DNA from: CBDDDW01 sp965226805
GTDB lineage: Bacteria; Chloroflexota; Dehalococcoidia; Lucifugimonadales; JAGWBF01
DNA length: 64,000 nt
Reading direction: 5' to 3'
Assembly (NCBI GenBank): GCA_965226805.1
Contig: CBDDDW010000024.1
Coordinates: forward strand, 112,981-176,980
The notes under the pieces are model-generated. The model did not search any database and was not told where the DNA came from. It worked only from the letters and a program-made list of their open reading frames with translations. Positions 1-8,791 of this stretch are shown here, one piece after another (position 1 is the stretch's first letter; each line of letters starts with the position of its first letter). Made by a program: the position numbers and the translations under genes.

Positions 1-1446
1 GTCCATCGTTAGCTGCTTGGCGCCGGTGCCGATGAGATCCGAGATGGGAGTCATCTCGAAGTTCAGTACGTCCAGGCAGAGGGTTTTTAGGGCGATCGCT
101 TTCTTCCCTACCAGTTGGCCGGCTATCATCGTGTCGAACTTGAGGTTTTTTGGGCTGATCCCGTAGTTGCCCAGGACCATCAGGTCATGGTTGCCGTTGT
201 GCGCGGTGATGGAGAACGCTGGGTCCCCCAGTATGGGCCTCAGCTTGCCGATTACCTGCTCGAGAGGAAGCTGCCGTCCTTCTTTGTGACCCACCGGTAC
301 GTACCAGGCCGTCCCTGGAGCAGTTGATAGGCCCAGGCCAACAAGTGCGGCGCGCATCGGATCGGCGTTAGTGGTCTCAGTATCGAAGGCAAACTCCCCC
401 GCTTTGGTTATCTCGGATATCATATCGTCGAGGGCCTGCGGGGTATCAACAAGGTGATACTCCAATGTTGCGGAATCTTCGATTATGGCTGGCTCGTCCT
501 CCGTGGCCTGCCCTGCGCTGACCAGGGGATCGGGAATTCTTGATACGGCTTGATGAAACTCCAACTCGAGGAACAGCTTTACGATGTCCCCCCTGTCATA
601 AGCCCCAAAGCGGCTTTCCTCCAGGTCCAGATTCACCGGCACATTTCTCACAATGGTGGTAAGCTCTCTTCCCTTGAAGGCCCGTTCTTTGTTGGATCTC
701 AGAGCCTCTTGGATCTTTGGGGGCGTCACCCTGTCAATGTTTTCGTAGATGCCTTCGAGGCTATCGAACTCCAACATGAGCTTTATTGCAGTCTTGTCCC
801 CGACCCCAGGCACACCTGGTATGTTGTCTGACGGGTCCCCTTTGAGGGCCTTCAGATCGGGCTGCTGCGCCGGCTGGAGGCCGCCGTAGCGCTCCCGTAC
901 CTCGGTCTCGCCATATATTTTCCTGTTCTGGATACTATAGTGAAGGTCTATGCGCACCCAGGGAGAGACCAGCTGGAACGTGTCCGTATCTCCCGTGAGC
1001 ACAATGGTCTCCATTTCGCTTTCTTCCGCCAAGCGACAGAGGGTGCCTATGACATCGTCCGCCTCGTAACCATCCTCCTCGAAAACCGGGACCCTAAAGG
1101 ACCGCATGATCTGTTTCACGCGCTCAAACTGATGGCGAAGCTCGGGAGGCGAGGCTGGTCTCTGCGCCTTGTATTCCGGGAATTGAAGGTGGCGGAAAGT
1201 GGGTGTAGGCAGGTCGAAGGCTATCGCGCAGTGGGTGGGAGACCAGTCTTGAATAGCCCGGAAGAAAGCATTGACAAAGCCGTATACTGCCGTAGTGTCC
1301 TCACCTGTTTTGCTCACCGATAGGCGTTGCCGATCCCCGATCGCGTGCCAGGCCCGGTACACCTGGGCATGGCCGTCGATCACCATCAGAAGGGGCTTGT
1401 CCCTTGGCATCAGCATGGGCATCGTGCCTTCCCTTCCGGATGTCAT
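1..1446 (-). CDS. polA: DNA polymerase I, N-terminal part (runs off the window)
   Basis: Replication and repair polymerase with a flap nuclease. The minus-strand frame is open from the ATG at 1446 to base 1, about 482 codons, and continues outside the window. The N-terminus reads VIDGHAQVYRAWHA, the opening strand of the 5'-nuclease (FEN) domain. GYEADDVIGTL and LKGDPSDNIPGVPGVG follow, carrying the nuclease metal-binding acidic residues and the helix-hairpin-helix. From about residue 345, FAFDTETTNADPMRA starts a 3'-5' exonuclease fold with the DxE pair intact, so proofreading may be retained. The polymerase domain lies outside. Four in-frame ATGs (1446, 1422, 1416, 1410) compete; 1446 is chosen because GGTGGTGAG lies just upstream. 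Family assignment is firm; the exact start is less so. Confidence 0.93.
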   Translation of the reverse strand, partial: MTSGREGTMPMLMPRDKPLLMVIDGHAQVYRAWHAIGDRQRLSVSKTGEDTTAVYGFVNAFFRAIQDWSPTHCAIAFDLPTPTFRHLQFPEYKAQRPASPPELRHQFERVKQIMRSFRVPVFEEDGYEADDVIGTLCRLAEESEMETIVLTGDTDTFQLVSPWVRIDLHYSIQNRKIYGETEVRERYGGLQPAQQPDLKALKGDPSDNIPGVPGVGDKTAIKLMLEFDSLEGIYENIDRVTPPKIQEALRSNKERAFKGRELTTIVRNVPVNLDLEESRFGAYDRGDIVKLFLELEFHQAVSRIPDPLVSAGQATEDEPAIIEDSATLEYHLVDTPQALDDMISEITKAGEFAFDTETTNADPMRAALVGLGLSTAPGTAWYVPVGHKEGRQLPLEQVIGKLRPILGDPAFSITAHNGNHDLMVLGNYGISPKNLKFDTMIAGQLVGKKAIALKTLCLDVLNFEMTPISDLIGTGAKQLTMD

Positions 1447-1578
1447 CGCTCACCACCTTCGTTATGTTAAGGACTTCTCCGATCCTCTTTGAGGCACATG
1501 CCGTCGGCACCCAATTGCACCCGGAGGCTATTCACTGCTCTTCCTCCCGAGACGCCGGCTGAGAATCGCTGGTTGTAT

Positions 1579-1584
1579 ATTATA
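1579..1584 (-). promoter_or_regulatory. Possible -10 box for polA
   Basis: A perfect TATAAT on the minus strand, in an AT-rich patch within GC-rich sequence, 133 bases before the polA start. No convincing -35 box is seen 17 bases upstream (CCTTCC), so this is a weak call. Confidence 0.25.
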
Positions 1585-2048
1585 ACTCAGCGTCCCGGCT
1601 GGGAAGGCGGACCGGCGCCTTTTCCCCAAAACCCGCCGAGATGCCTAGACCCTGGAGCTCGGCATTTACGTTGGGGCGGACCACCGTTCAGATTGGCGCG
1701 GAAGCCCGAGCCCCTGCGCTGGCTAGTTCGGGACGCGGAATCGGCTGCTCCATGACCTGGCGAACAGTCTCCGGAAGGGGTCATCAAACGGGACGTATCA
1801 CTACACGACCGTGATCCAAATGCCGGCACGGCCAGCCAGGAAGAATGTGAGAGGGAAGAAAAGACCACCCCCGGGAGTGACTAGCAGGTGAGCCGGGCAC
1901 CGGCGAGAGAGACACAGGACGCAACGGCCACCTCGGAGAGCGGCTGTAGGCATGCGCCCGGTGGCAATATGAGGTCCTAGAACCGAGGGCGACTCCTCCA
2001 CTGACCGGAACGAACTCATAGGTTCTTCCGATCAGGCCAACGAGACCG

Positions 2049-2090
2049 GAGACCTAGGTCTCTCGAGCCATGGTGGGAAAGGAAGGCTCG
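2049..2090 (-). terminator. Palindrome plus hairpin downstream of the coaD operon
   Basis: GAGACCTAGGTCTC (2049-2062) is a perfect 14-bp palindrome. It is followed by a 6-bp stem, CGAGCC (2064-2069) with GGCTCG (2085-2090). Both lie 50-90 bases past the stop of the coiled-coil gene on the minus strand, a suitable place for transcription to end. There is no strong T-run, so an intrinsic terminator is only a possibility. Confidence 0.25.
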
Positions 2091-2141
2091 AATTTAGGGA
2101 TGCGCCGGCAGGCTATAATCGCCCACCTAAGCAGGACCGGG

Positions 2142-2627
2142 CTATACCTGCACAGTGGCGCCGAGAGAGTCCAGCCCTTTTCTGACGCTCCCAAGGACCG
2201 CGGTGAGCTCGTGCTCCAGGCTACGCAACGTTTGAATAGAGTAAGCGTCGGCATCCACCCGGGTCGTCCTGGACTCGGCTTCAGCCTGCTCCATAAGTCT
2301 GTTCGACCTGTCATCGGCTTCCTCTACCAGCTCCTGAGCCTTGTGGCGTGCCGCTAATACCAGATTGTTCTGGTCTAGCCGAGCCCTGAACTCTTCTTCC
2401 GCCTCATTCTTAGTACGCCTGGCGTCTATTTGGGCTTGATTGATAATGGTATCCTTCTTGCCCAGGACTTCCTGTGACGCCCTTACATCCTGTGGAATGG
2501 CGAGGCGCAGCAGCTCCAGCAGCTCCATGATCTTGTCCGCGTCCACCAGCCGGTTTCGGGTGGCTGGCACCTTCGAACTGGTGTACACCAGGGCTTCCAA
2601 CTTGTCCATAATGTTGATGATATCCAT
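2142..2627 (-). CDS. Coiled-coil protein, ATP synthase subunit B / DivIVA-like
   Basis: A 161-residue, highly charged, mostly helical protein. Residues about 55-135 are rich in Glu, Arg, Lys and Ala with heptad spacing (DARRTKNEAEEEFRARLDQ, RLMEQAEAESRTTR), which predicts a long coiled coil like F0 subunit b or DivIVA-type proteins. There is no membrane segment, so a true F0 b subunit is unlikely. It is last in a minus-strand run after rsmD and coaD, 28 bases below the coaD stop. The ATG follows AGGGGG with 7-base spacing. The role is unknown; a scaffold or division-associated protein is a guess. Confidence 0.6.
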   Translation of the reverse strand: MDIINIMDKLEALVYTSSKVPATRNRLVDADKIMELLELLRLAIPQDVRASQEVLGKKDTIINQAQIDARRTKNEAEEEFRARLDQNNLVLAARHKAQELVEEADDRSNRLMEQAEAESRTTRVDADAYSIQTLRSLEHELTAVLGSVRKGLDSLGATVQV

Positions 2628-2655
2628 GAGATCCCCCTTTCGTTTGGTAATGTAG

Positions 2656-3141
2656 CTATGACCCTAGATTCAACTTTTTCTTCACGGCCTCAATCACGTT
2701 GATGGGAACCAGATTGGATACGTCTCCCCCCAGTCCCACTACTTCCTTGAGCAGGCTTGAGCTCACGTACTGATAGGGCAGGCTAGCCATGAAACAGACC
2801 AGCTCGATATCTGGCGCCAGATTCCTGTTCATGTAAGCCATTTCAAACTCGTACTCGAAGTCCGAGCCGCTACGCAGGCCCCTCGCTATGACATTCGCGC
2901 CAATGGTCCGGGCGCATTCCACGACCAGTCCGGTAAATTTGATCACCTCCACACTGTGGAGGTGGGCTACTGCCCCCCGAAACAGATCCACTCTTTCCTG
3001 GGAATCGAAAAGGAGGTCTTTAGATGGGGTGGCATACACGGCGACGATTACCTTCTCGAATATGGCCGCGGCCCGGGTCACTATGTCGACATGGCCCAAC
3101 GTAACCGGGTCGAAGGACCCAGGGTACATAACCACCGCCAT
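2656..3141 (-). CDS. coaD: Phosphopantetheine adenylyltransferase
   Basis: Fourth step of coenzyme A synthesis: it transfers AMP from ATP to 4'-phosphopantetheine to give dephospho-CoA. The protein is 161 residues, normal for the family. The N-terminal YPGSFDPVTLGHVDIV holds the nucleotidyltransferase T/HxGH motif, followed by GLRSGSDFEYEFEMAYMNR, typical of CoaD. The C-terminal VSSSLLKEV stands where most CoaD proteins have ISST(x)VR, so the triphosphate-binding segment is slightly divergent. The ATG at 3141 is chosen over a TTG at 3144 because AGGAGG lies 6 bases before it. That ATG overlaps the rsmD stop by one base (TGATG), so the two are probably translationally coupled. Confidence 0.95.
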   Translation of the reverse strand: MAVVMYPGSFDPVTLGHVDIVTRAAAIFEKVIVAVYATPSKDLLFDSQERVDLFRGAVAHLHSVEVIKFTGLVVECARTIGANVIARGLRSGSDFEYEFEMAYMNRNLAPDIELVCFMASLPYQYVSSSLLKEVVGLGGDVSNLVPINVIEAVKKKLNLGS

Positions 3142-3692
3142 CAAGAACCTCCTTTCTCGAAAAAGTCCACTGAGCTGTCGCCATAACGGTAGTGACCGAC
3201 TCGCCCGAGGTCGTGATACTCCGGCTGCAGTGTAAGCCTCTTGGAATGCCCGACTACCACTGTGGCACCGCTCGACAGAAGCTTGGACTTCGCAAGCGCG
3301 TTCAGCACGTAGTCCAGCGAAGGCAGGCTGTATGGCGGGTCCATCAATACCAATTCGTATGGGTCCTGTAAGACTCCTAATGCGCGAGTAACATCCATAC
3401 AGTAAATCCGGGCTGTGCTGCTAAAACCTGTCGCCTCCAAGTTCTCCTTGATTGCCACGCACTGCCGCGGATGTCGCTCGGCGAAGTCTACCCAGGTAGC
3501 GCCTCTACTCAAGGCCTCAATGCCCAGGGAGCCTGATCCAGCGAACAGGTCTAGGGCTCTGATTGGGTTGGGATCTAGATGGCCGAGTACGTTGAAGATA
3601 GCTCCCCGCACAAGCTCCGTGGTCGGCCGCGCCCCGGAGATTGTGGCTCCCCTCAACCTTATACCCTTGGCATCACCGCCGACCACACGCAT
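3141..3692 (-). CDS. rsmD: 16S rRNA (guanine(966)-N(2))-methyltransferase
   Basis: Methylates N2 of G966 in 16S rRNA using S-adenosylmethionine. The 183-residue protein begins MRVVGGDAKG, the normal RsmD start. It has the SAM-binding motif I LDLFAGSGSLGIEALSRGA (about residues 47-65) and the catalytic DPPY motif near residue 117. RsmD next to coaD is a common bacterial arrangement. It is first in the minus-strand run rsmD, coaD, coiled-coil gene. The candidate promoter lies only about 15 bases upstream, so the transcript may have a very short leader with no clear ribosome binding site. Confidence 0.94.
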   Translation of the reverse strand: MRVVGGDAKGIRLRGATISGARPTTELVRGAIFNVLGHLDPNPIRALDLFAGSGSLGIEALSRGATWVDFAERHPRQCVAIKENLEATGFSSTARIYCMDVTRALGVLQDPYELVLMDPPYSLPSLDYVLNALAKSKLLSSGATVVVGHSKRLTLQPEYHDLGRVGHYRYGDSSVDFFEKGGS

Positions 3693-3706
3693 GACCCTGT
3701 GCCCGG

Positions 3707-3735
3707 ATTATAACTAGAGGGTAATTTCGACACAA
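3707..3735 (-). promoter_or_regulatory. Promoter for rsmD-coaD
   Basis: Minus strand: TTGTGT (3735-3730), 17-base spacer, perfect TATAAT (3712-3707). Transcription would start near 3700, about 8 bases before the rsmD ATG. Confidence 0.5.
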
Positions 3736-3847
3736 AGCTAAAATCCTACGAGTATTTTGACATTTTTCAACTTTTCACCAAGACTGGGCCCACAGGAGCA
3801 GGCGGGACGAGGCAATCCCTTGCAAATTCGCCAGGCAGAGCCACCGC

Positions 3848-3876
3848 TTTACAACGACCGATTGTTGGGTTAAAAT
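3848..3876 (+). promoter_or_regulatory. Promoter for greA-lysS-serS
   Basis: TTTACA (3848-3853), 17-base spacer, TAAAAT (3871-3876), each one base from consensus. The expected start near 3883 supports translation of greA from the downstream GTG at 3948. It diverges from the rsmD promoter about 110 bases away. Confidence 0.6.
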
Positions 3877-3947
3877 CCAAGTTGACTGGGACATGGCCTC
3901 TGCTAGAGGGCTCTCAGTCGTTTTCTCTTTGTAGCGGAGGGATTGCC

Positions 3948-4415
3948 GTGAGCCAGCCTACCTTTCTAACCCCAGAAGGTATGACCAATCTTAAGGCTGA
4001 GCTAGAGGAACTGCGCACCACACGGCGCCAGGTGGTGGCCGAGCGGATACAGAAAGCCAAGGAGATAGGCGGCACAGTCGATAACGCTGAGTACGACGAG
4101 GCCAAGAACGAGCAGGCGTTCATCGAAGGCCGCATAATGACCCTGGAAAGCCTGATCAACAACGCGGTACTCATCTCTCAAGAGAAAGGTCCTAAAGACA
4201 TTGTCCGGGTCGGGTCCAAAGTTACTGTACTTAATGAGAAGGGCCAAAAGGAGCACTTCACCATAATTGGAAGCGCCGAAGCAGACCCATCCCAGGGCAA
4301 GATCTCCAATGTTTCCCCGATAGGTAAGGCCCTTATAGGGAAGCGGGTGGGCGATATCACCGAAATTAGCGTGCCCGCGGGGAAAAAGAAGCTGGAGGTC
4401 GTGAAAATCCGTTAG
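3948..4415 (+). CDS. greA: Transcription elongation factor GreA
   Basis: Rescues backtracked RNA polymerase by stimulating transcript cleavage through the secondary channel. The 155-residue length is typical. The N-terminal half is the antiparallel coiled coil, including the tip acidic segment DNAEYDEAKNEQAF. The C-terminal half is the FKBP-like domain (VRVGSKVTVL to SPIGKALIGKRVGD). The GTG at 3948 is chosen over an ATG at 3882 because GGAGG lies 7 bases before it, VSQPTFLTPEGM matches the usual GreA N-terminus, and the predicted transcription start falls after 3882. It is followed 23 bases later by lysS, a frequent bacterial neighbour. Confidence 0.95.
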   Translation: MSQPTFLTPEGMTNLKAELEELRTTRRQVVAERIQKAKEIGGTVDNAEYDEAKNEQAFIEGRIMTLESLINNAVLISQEKGPKDIVRVGSKVTVLNEKGQKEHFTIIGSAEADPSQGKISNVSPIGKALIGKRVGDITEISVPAGKKKLEVVKIR

Positions 4416-4438
4416 CCCGGCCGCAGAGATACCACCAC

Positions 4439-5932
4439 ATGCCTGAAAGAGGAGAAGAGCTTCTTCGAAGCCGCAGAGAAAAGCTGGCCCACCTTCGCCA
4501 GCGTGGCGTCAACCCGTTCCCTCCCCGTTTTCAACGAACCAACACTTCCGAGGATGCGGTCGCCCTGTTTCGGGAGGAAGAGGAGCAAAGGGGGGAAGAC
4601 GCGCGCACAGAACCGGTCACGGTCGCCGGCCGTATCATGTCGATGCGCGTCATGGGCAAAGCGGCCTTCCTTGACCTTAGGGACGGTACGGGACGGATTC
4701 AAGCCCACCTCCGGAGGGATGTCCTGGGGGAGGATTACGACCTTACCAAAGAGTTGGACATCGGCGATTTCCTGGGTGTGGGCGGACCGCTCTTCCGCAC
4801 CCGTACCGGCGAAGTCACCGTGGAGGCCCAGCATCTTACCGTGCTCGCCAAGTCGCTCCGTCCGCTTCCTGAGAAATGGCATGGCCTCAGAGACGTCGAG
4901 CAGAGGTACCGGCAACGGTACGTAGACCTGATATCCAACCCTGATGTAAAGACGATCTTTGTCCAGCGCAGCAAGATAATCAACTCGCTACGTTCCTTCT
5001 TGAACGCCCGTGGCTTTATTGAGGTGGATACGCCCGTACTCGTGCCTGTGGCAGCGGGCGCTATGGCCAGGCCCTTCCAGACTCATCACAACACGCTGGA
5101 CCAGGTGTTGTACTTGCGAATCGCCACCGAGCTGTACCTTAAAAGGCTGATCGTGGGAGGCTTTGACAAGGTCTACGAGCTTGGGCGGGTCTTTAGGAAC
5201 GAAGGGATCGACCAAGACCACAACCCCGAGTTCACCATGCTGGAAAGTTACGAGGCCTACGCCGACTACCTGGACGTGATGAAGATGGTGGAGGAGATGG
5301 TCTCCACCGTGGCAATGGAGGCGCTGGGCACGATGCAGGTGGTGCACAAGGATCGTACCATCGACCTTACACCTCCCTGGCATAGGGTTACCTTCTGTGA
5401 GGCTGTGTACACGCACAGCGGCATCGAACTGGGGCCATTCGTACACGAGCAGAGACCCCGGGAGGCATTGGTAGATGAGGCGAAGGCGCGTGGAATCGAT
5501 ATAGGAACGTCCGGCCTCAAGGTGTTCGACAAGCTCTTCTCAATCACTGTTGAGCCGAATTTGATTCAGCCCACCTTTGTGTTGGACTATCCGAAAGAGA
5601 TGTCTCCCCTGGCCAAGGAGAAAGAGGAGGATGCCGTACTAGTGGAGCGGTTCGAAGGGTTCGCGAACGGCATGGAGATCTCCAACGCCTATACTGAGCT
5701 CAACGACCCTGAAGAACAGAGAAACCGCTTCCTGGCCCAGGAGCGCTGGCGAGAGCAGTTTGGAGAGGAAGAGGCCGAGAGGACCGACAAAGACTTCCTG
5801 GACGCCCTGGAGTATGGCATGCCGCCTACAGGAGGTCTGGGTCTGGGCATCGACCGGCTCGTGATGCTGCTGACGGGAAGACCAACCATCAGAGATGCCG
5901 TGCTCTTCCCACAGCTGCGGTCGGTGGATTAG
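4439..5932 (+). CDS. lysS: Lysyl-tRNA synthetase, class II
   Basis: Charges tRNA-Lys. The 497-residue protein has an N-terminal OB-fold anticodon-binding domain (about residues 55-160, VTVAGRIMSMRVMGKAAFLDL) and a class II catalytic domain. Motif 2 is FRNEGIDQDHNPEFTMLES. Motif 3 is GLGLGIDRLVMLLTG near the C-terminus, with the ATP-binding Arg in FRNEG. It sits between greA and serS; its TAG stop is directly followed by the serS ATG, so the two are co-transcribed. No truncation is seen. Confidence 0.97.
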   Translation: MPERGEELLRSRREKLAHLRQRGVNPFPPRFQRTNTSEDAVALFREEEEQRGEDARTEPVTVAGRIMSMRVMGKAAFLDLRDGTGRIQAHLRRDVLGEDYDLTKELDIGDFLGVGGPLFRTRTGEVTVEAQHLTVLAKSLRPLPEKWHGLRDVEQRYRQRYVDLISNPDVKTIFVQRSKIINSLRSFLNARGFIEVDTPVLVPVAAGAMARPFQTHHNTLDQVLYLRIATELYLKRLIVGGFDKVYELGRVFRNEGIDQDHNPEFTMLESYEAYADYLDVMKMVEEMVSTVAMEALGTMQVVHKDRTIDLTPPWHRVTFCEAVYTHSGIELGPFVHEQRPREALVDEAKARGIDIGTSGLKVFDKLFSITVEPNLIQPTFVLDYPKEMSPLAKEKEEDAVLVERFEGFANGMEISNAYTELNDPEEQRNRFLAQERWREQFGEEEAERTDKDFLDALEYGMPPTGGLGLGIDRLVMLLTGRPTIRDAVLFPQLRSVD

Positions 5933-7198
5933 ATGCTGTCCATTGAATTAATAAGGAAAGACGCCGACTACGTCAATACTGCCCTGACCAAGCGCGGTGA
6001 CACCTTCTCCCTTCAGGAGCTGTTAGACCTCGATAAAGGGCGACGTCATGCGATTCAGAAAGGTGACGAACTCAGGGCCCGCCGCAACGAGTCCAGCAAG
6101 CGCATCGCCCAAATGCGAGATAAGCCTCAGGATCTCATCGACGAGCTACGGGCATTAGGAGAAGAAATCAAGTGCTTCGAGCAGGAAGCGGCCGAGCTCG
6201 GCGCCAGAGTAAACGGTCTTCTCATGGAGCTACCCAATCTGCCTCAGGACGAGGTGCCTCCGGGTGACTCGGAGAAAGACAACGTCGTATTGCGGACATG
6301 GGGGGAAATCCCGGTCTTCGACTTCACCCCGCTGCCTCACTGGGAGCTGGGAGAATACCTGGGGATTATAGACTTCCAGCAGGGCGCAAAGCTGTCTGGG
6401 TCAAGGTTCTTTGTCCTCAAAGGCATGGGCGCTAAGCTAGAGCGGGTGCTGATCAACTGGATGCTGGACCTCCACGTCCTGGAGCACGGCTACAGGGAGA
6501 TATACCTGCCCGCGATGGTACGGCGGGAGGTGATGGAGGGCTCGGGCAACCTGCCGAAGTTCAGTGATAACCTCTACCACGACCAGGAGGATGACTTATG
6601 GTTGGTCCCGACAGCTGAAGTCCCCCTGACGAGCATGCATCGGGAGGAGATTCTTCCACCGGGAGCCCTGCCTCTACGCTACACGGCCTACACCCCCTGC
6701 TTCCGCCGCGAGAAGGCTGCGGCGGGCAAAGACACCCGTGGCATCAAGCGGGTCCACCAGTTCGACAAGGTGGAGATGTACAAATTCGTGGCGCCTGAAA
6801 GCTCCGACGAGGAACTCCAGACATTGCTGGCGGACGCTGAGGACGTGTGCAAGCGATTGGGGCTAACTTATAGGGTGTTGGAGCTCTGCGCCGGGGAATT
6901 GGGCTTCGCTTCTGCGAAGTCTTACGACATTGAGGTGTGGGCCCCGGGCTGCGGTGAATGGCTCGAGGTAAGTTCTTGCTCAAACTGCCAGGACTTTCAG
7001 GCCCGAAGGTCTGGAATACGGTACCGGGCCGAACAAAGCGCGCGCCCGGCATACGTGCACACCCTCAACGGATCGGGCCTTGCTCTGCCCCGCGTGCTCA
7101 TATCGATCCTGGAGAGTTTCCAGCAGGAGGATGGCTCGGTGGTCATACCCGAGGTGCTCAGACCTCATACCGGGTTCGACGTTATTCCCGCTCCCTGA
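5933..7198 (+). CDS. serS: Seryl-tRNA synthetase
   Basis: Charges tRNA-Ser and also tRNA-Sec, which matters because a selenoprotein lies at 54217-54759. The 421-residue protein has the N-terminal long coiled-coil tRNA-binding arm (about residues 30-100, Arg/Glu-rich) and a class II core. Motif 2 is FRREKAAAGKDTRGIKRVHQ and motif 3 is NGSGLALPRVLISILE. The ATG is directly adjacent to the lysS stop (TAGATG), so it probably relies on translational coupling. Confidence 0.97.
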   Translation: MLSIELIRKDADYVNTALTKRGDTFSLQELLDLDKGRRHAIQKGDELRARRNESSKRIAQMRDKPQDLIDELRALGEEIKCFEQEAAELGARVNGLLMELPNLPQDEVPPGDSEKDNVVLRTWGEIPVFDFTPLPHWELGEYLGIIDFQQGAKLSGSRFFVLKGMGAKLERVLINWMLDLHVLEHGYREIYLPAMVRREVMEGSGNLPKFSDNLYHDQEDDLWLVPTAEVPLTSMHREEILPPGALPLRYTAYTPCFRREKAAAGKDTRGIKRVHQFDKVEMYKFVAPESSDEELQTLLADAEDVCKRLGLTYRVLELCAGELGFASAKSYDIEVWAPGCGEWLEVSSCSNCQDFQARRSGIRYRAEQSARPAYVHTLNGSGLALPRVLISILESFQQEDGSVVIPEVLRPHTGFDVIPAP

Positions 7199-7214
7199 TC
7201 GAGGCCTGCGCCCG

Positions 7215-7243
7215 TTGCGGTACAGGCGCGGCTCTGCTATATT
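7215..7243 (+). promoter_or_regulatory. Possible tRNA-Ala promoter
   Basis: TTGCGG (7215-7220), 17-base spacer, TATATT (7238-7243), placing the start about 10 bases before the mature tRNA. The -35 box is weak. Confidence 0.4.
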
Positions 7244-7260
7244 AAACCTCTACCGGACGT

Positions 7261-7336
7261 GGGGCTGTAGCTCAACCGGGAGAGCGCCTCAATGGCATTG
7301 AGGAGGTAGAGGGTTCGAGTCCCTCCAGCTCCACCA
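7261..7336 (+). tRNA. tRNA-Ala (anticodon GGC)
   Basis: Full cloverleaf. The acceptor stem is GGGGCTG paired with CAGCTCC (one G-U pair), with a D-arm GCTC/GAGC. The anticodon stem CCTCA/TGAGG has loop ATGGCAT, anticodon GGC (reads GCC, alanine). The T-arm is GAGGG-TTCGAGT-CCCTC, the discriminator is A at 7333, and CCA is encoded at 7334-7336. Confidence 0.95.
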
Positions 7337-7684
7337 GACGGGACTAAATCAAGAACTCCTCTACTTACCAGCTCCATTTTTCCTTCTACAGCGGCCTCCT
7401 GAATTTCCGCCTTTGCCAGGCGCGCTTCTGACAGAGGTTGGGCGCTCCAGATACGAAGGCCTCAAGATTTCGACAGGGCCAGGAATCGGATGGTGGGCAT
7501 AGGACAGCACAGTGAGTGGGCGTGGAGCGCGCCCCACGTTAAAATGGTGCCGTGCTACACTGATTCCACTACTCGTTAGTGGTGGGGATAGCTGAGCCCA
7601 GAACCGCTGAGCCTTAGGGGCTTCTCCCTACCTCACAATGGATGTGTATCTCATAGCCGTATCTTGGAAGGTATAAGCTCTAGA
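7337..7684. other. Intergenic region, no gene seen
   Basis: About 350 bases between tRNA-Ala and the LLM oxidoreductase gene. A short T-run near 7374 could end the tRNA transcript. No supported open frame or RNA was found. Confidence 0.35.
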
Positions 7685-8758
7685 ATGGACGGACTAGCGT
7701 TCGGCATAGTAGACCAGTCTCCGATTAGGCAAGGAGGCACCGTACAGCAAGCACTACAGGAAACTGTTAGTCTTGCACAAGTAGCTGAAGAGCTTGGATA
7801 TCATCGATACTGGGTTGCTGAACACCACAATTCCGGAGGATTCGCTGGAACCGCTCCTGAGATCATAATCGGGCAAATAGCTTCTCGGACTCATCGTATA
7901 ACTGTTGGCAGCGGGGGCATCATGCTGTCCCACTATTCAGCGTTGAAAGTGGCAGAGACCTTCAGCGTACTGCAATCTTTCTATCCGAATCGAATCGAGT
8001 TGGGCATTGGCAGAGCTCCGGGTAGCGATGAAGATACGGCCAGAGCTTTATCGTACCCAAAAGCAATCGCAGATATCCAGCAATTCCCCCAACAAGTGAC
8101 TGATTTGGTTGGATTCTTGTCAGGAACTTTGCCAGACGAACACATCTTCTCGCATGTAAAATCGCATCCCGGTCCGCCACTGCCGTCGATTCCAGGCATA
8201 TGGCTACTTGGCTCCAGCGACTACAGTGCCCGATTAGCCGCGGCACTCGGTCTGCCATTTTCCTTTGCAGATTTCTTTGGCACTACCTCGGCACATGGGC
8301 CTTTAGTCGCTGAGATATACAGACAATTTTTCCGCCCATCCGGATATCTTACAGAGCCCAAATTCAATGTAGCATTTCAAGTCATCTGCGCTGAGACCTC
8401 CGAAAGGGCGGAATTCATAGCATCCAGCAGAAACATCTCGCGCATCAATTCCTTGAGAGGTATACGTGAGCCGATGATTTCTCCTGAAGAGGCTTCCTCA
8501 ATCGAACTAGGCCCCTTTGAACTACAACAATTCGAACAAGTAAACAAACACTCGATCCAAGGTTCCCCAGATACAGTCAAGGATCAAATATTGGAAGCCG
8601 CGAGAGTTTATGGAACGAGCGATGTGAGCATAGTTACCAACTGCTATTACTTTGAAGATCGTTTGAGATCCTTTGAGCTGATCGCGGAAGCATTCAAATT
8701 ACCTAAGAAACCCGTAATAACCCGACCCGTTTCAGTCAATCCAAAGACGCTTAGATAG
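7685..8758 (+). CDS. LLM-class flavin-dependent oxidoreductase
   Basis: A luciferase-like TIM-barrel flavoprotein of 357 residues. Family marks are FGIVDQSPIRQGGT at the N-terminus, ELGYHRYWVAEHHN (the conserved WxAEHH), GSGGIMLSHYSALKVAE and ELGIGRAPGSDEDTARAL. The closest subgroup is the MsnO8/YhbW-like alkanal-monooxygenase-type proteins. The substrate cannot be read from the sequence. The ATG at 7685 is preferred over a TTG at 7664 because it gives the standard N-terminus; the binding site is only GGAAGG at some distance. This gene and msrA downstream are visibly more AT-rich than their neighbours, which suggests later acquisition. Confidence 0.85.
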   Translation: MDGLAFGIVDQSPIRQGGTVQQALQETVSLAQVAEELGYHRYWVAEHHNSGGFAGTAPEIIIGQIASRTHRITVGSGGIMLSHYSALKVAETFSVLQSFYPNRIELGIGRAPGSDEDTARALSYPKAIADIQQFPQQVTDLVGFLSGTLPDEHIFSHVKSHPGPPLPSIPGIWLLGSSDYSARLAAALGLPFSFADFFGTTSAHGPLVAEIYRQFFRPSGYLTEPKFNVAFQVICAETSERAEFIASSRNISRINSLRGIREPMISPEEASSIELGPFELQQFEQVNKHSIQGSPDTVKDQILEAARVYGTSDVSIVTNCYYFEDRLRSFELIAEAFKLPKKPVITRPVSVNPKTLR

Positions 8759-8791
8759 GAAATCTCAAAATTACAGAGAAAGAAGGCTCTC

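Larger units (their letters stand above)
1447..2141. other. Intergenic region without a recognised gene
   Basis: About 700 bases between polA and the next minus-strand gene. Short open frames exist on both strands, but none has a ribosome binding site, recognisable residues or a convincing codon pattern. I looked for tRNA, RNase P RNA, tmRNA and SRP RNA motifs and found none. A hairpin near 2005-2030 (GGAACGAAC paired with GTTCTTCC) and the palindrome at 2049-2062 are the only clear structures. Confidence 0.4.

Noticed and set aside
1447..2141. Possible RNase P RNA, tmRNA or SRP RNA
   Set aside because: None of the conserved core motifs of these RNAs was found on either strand.
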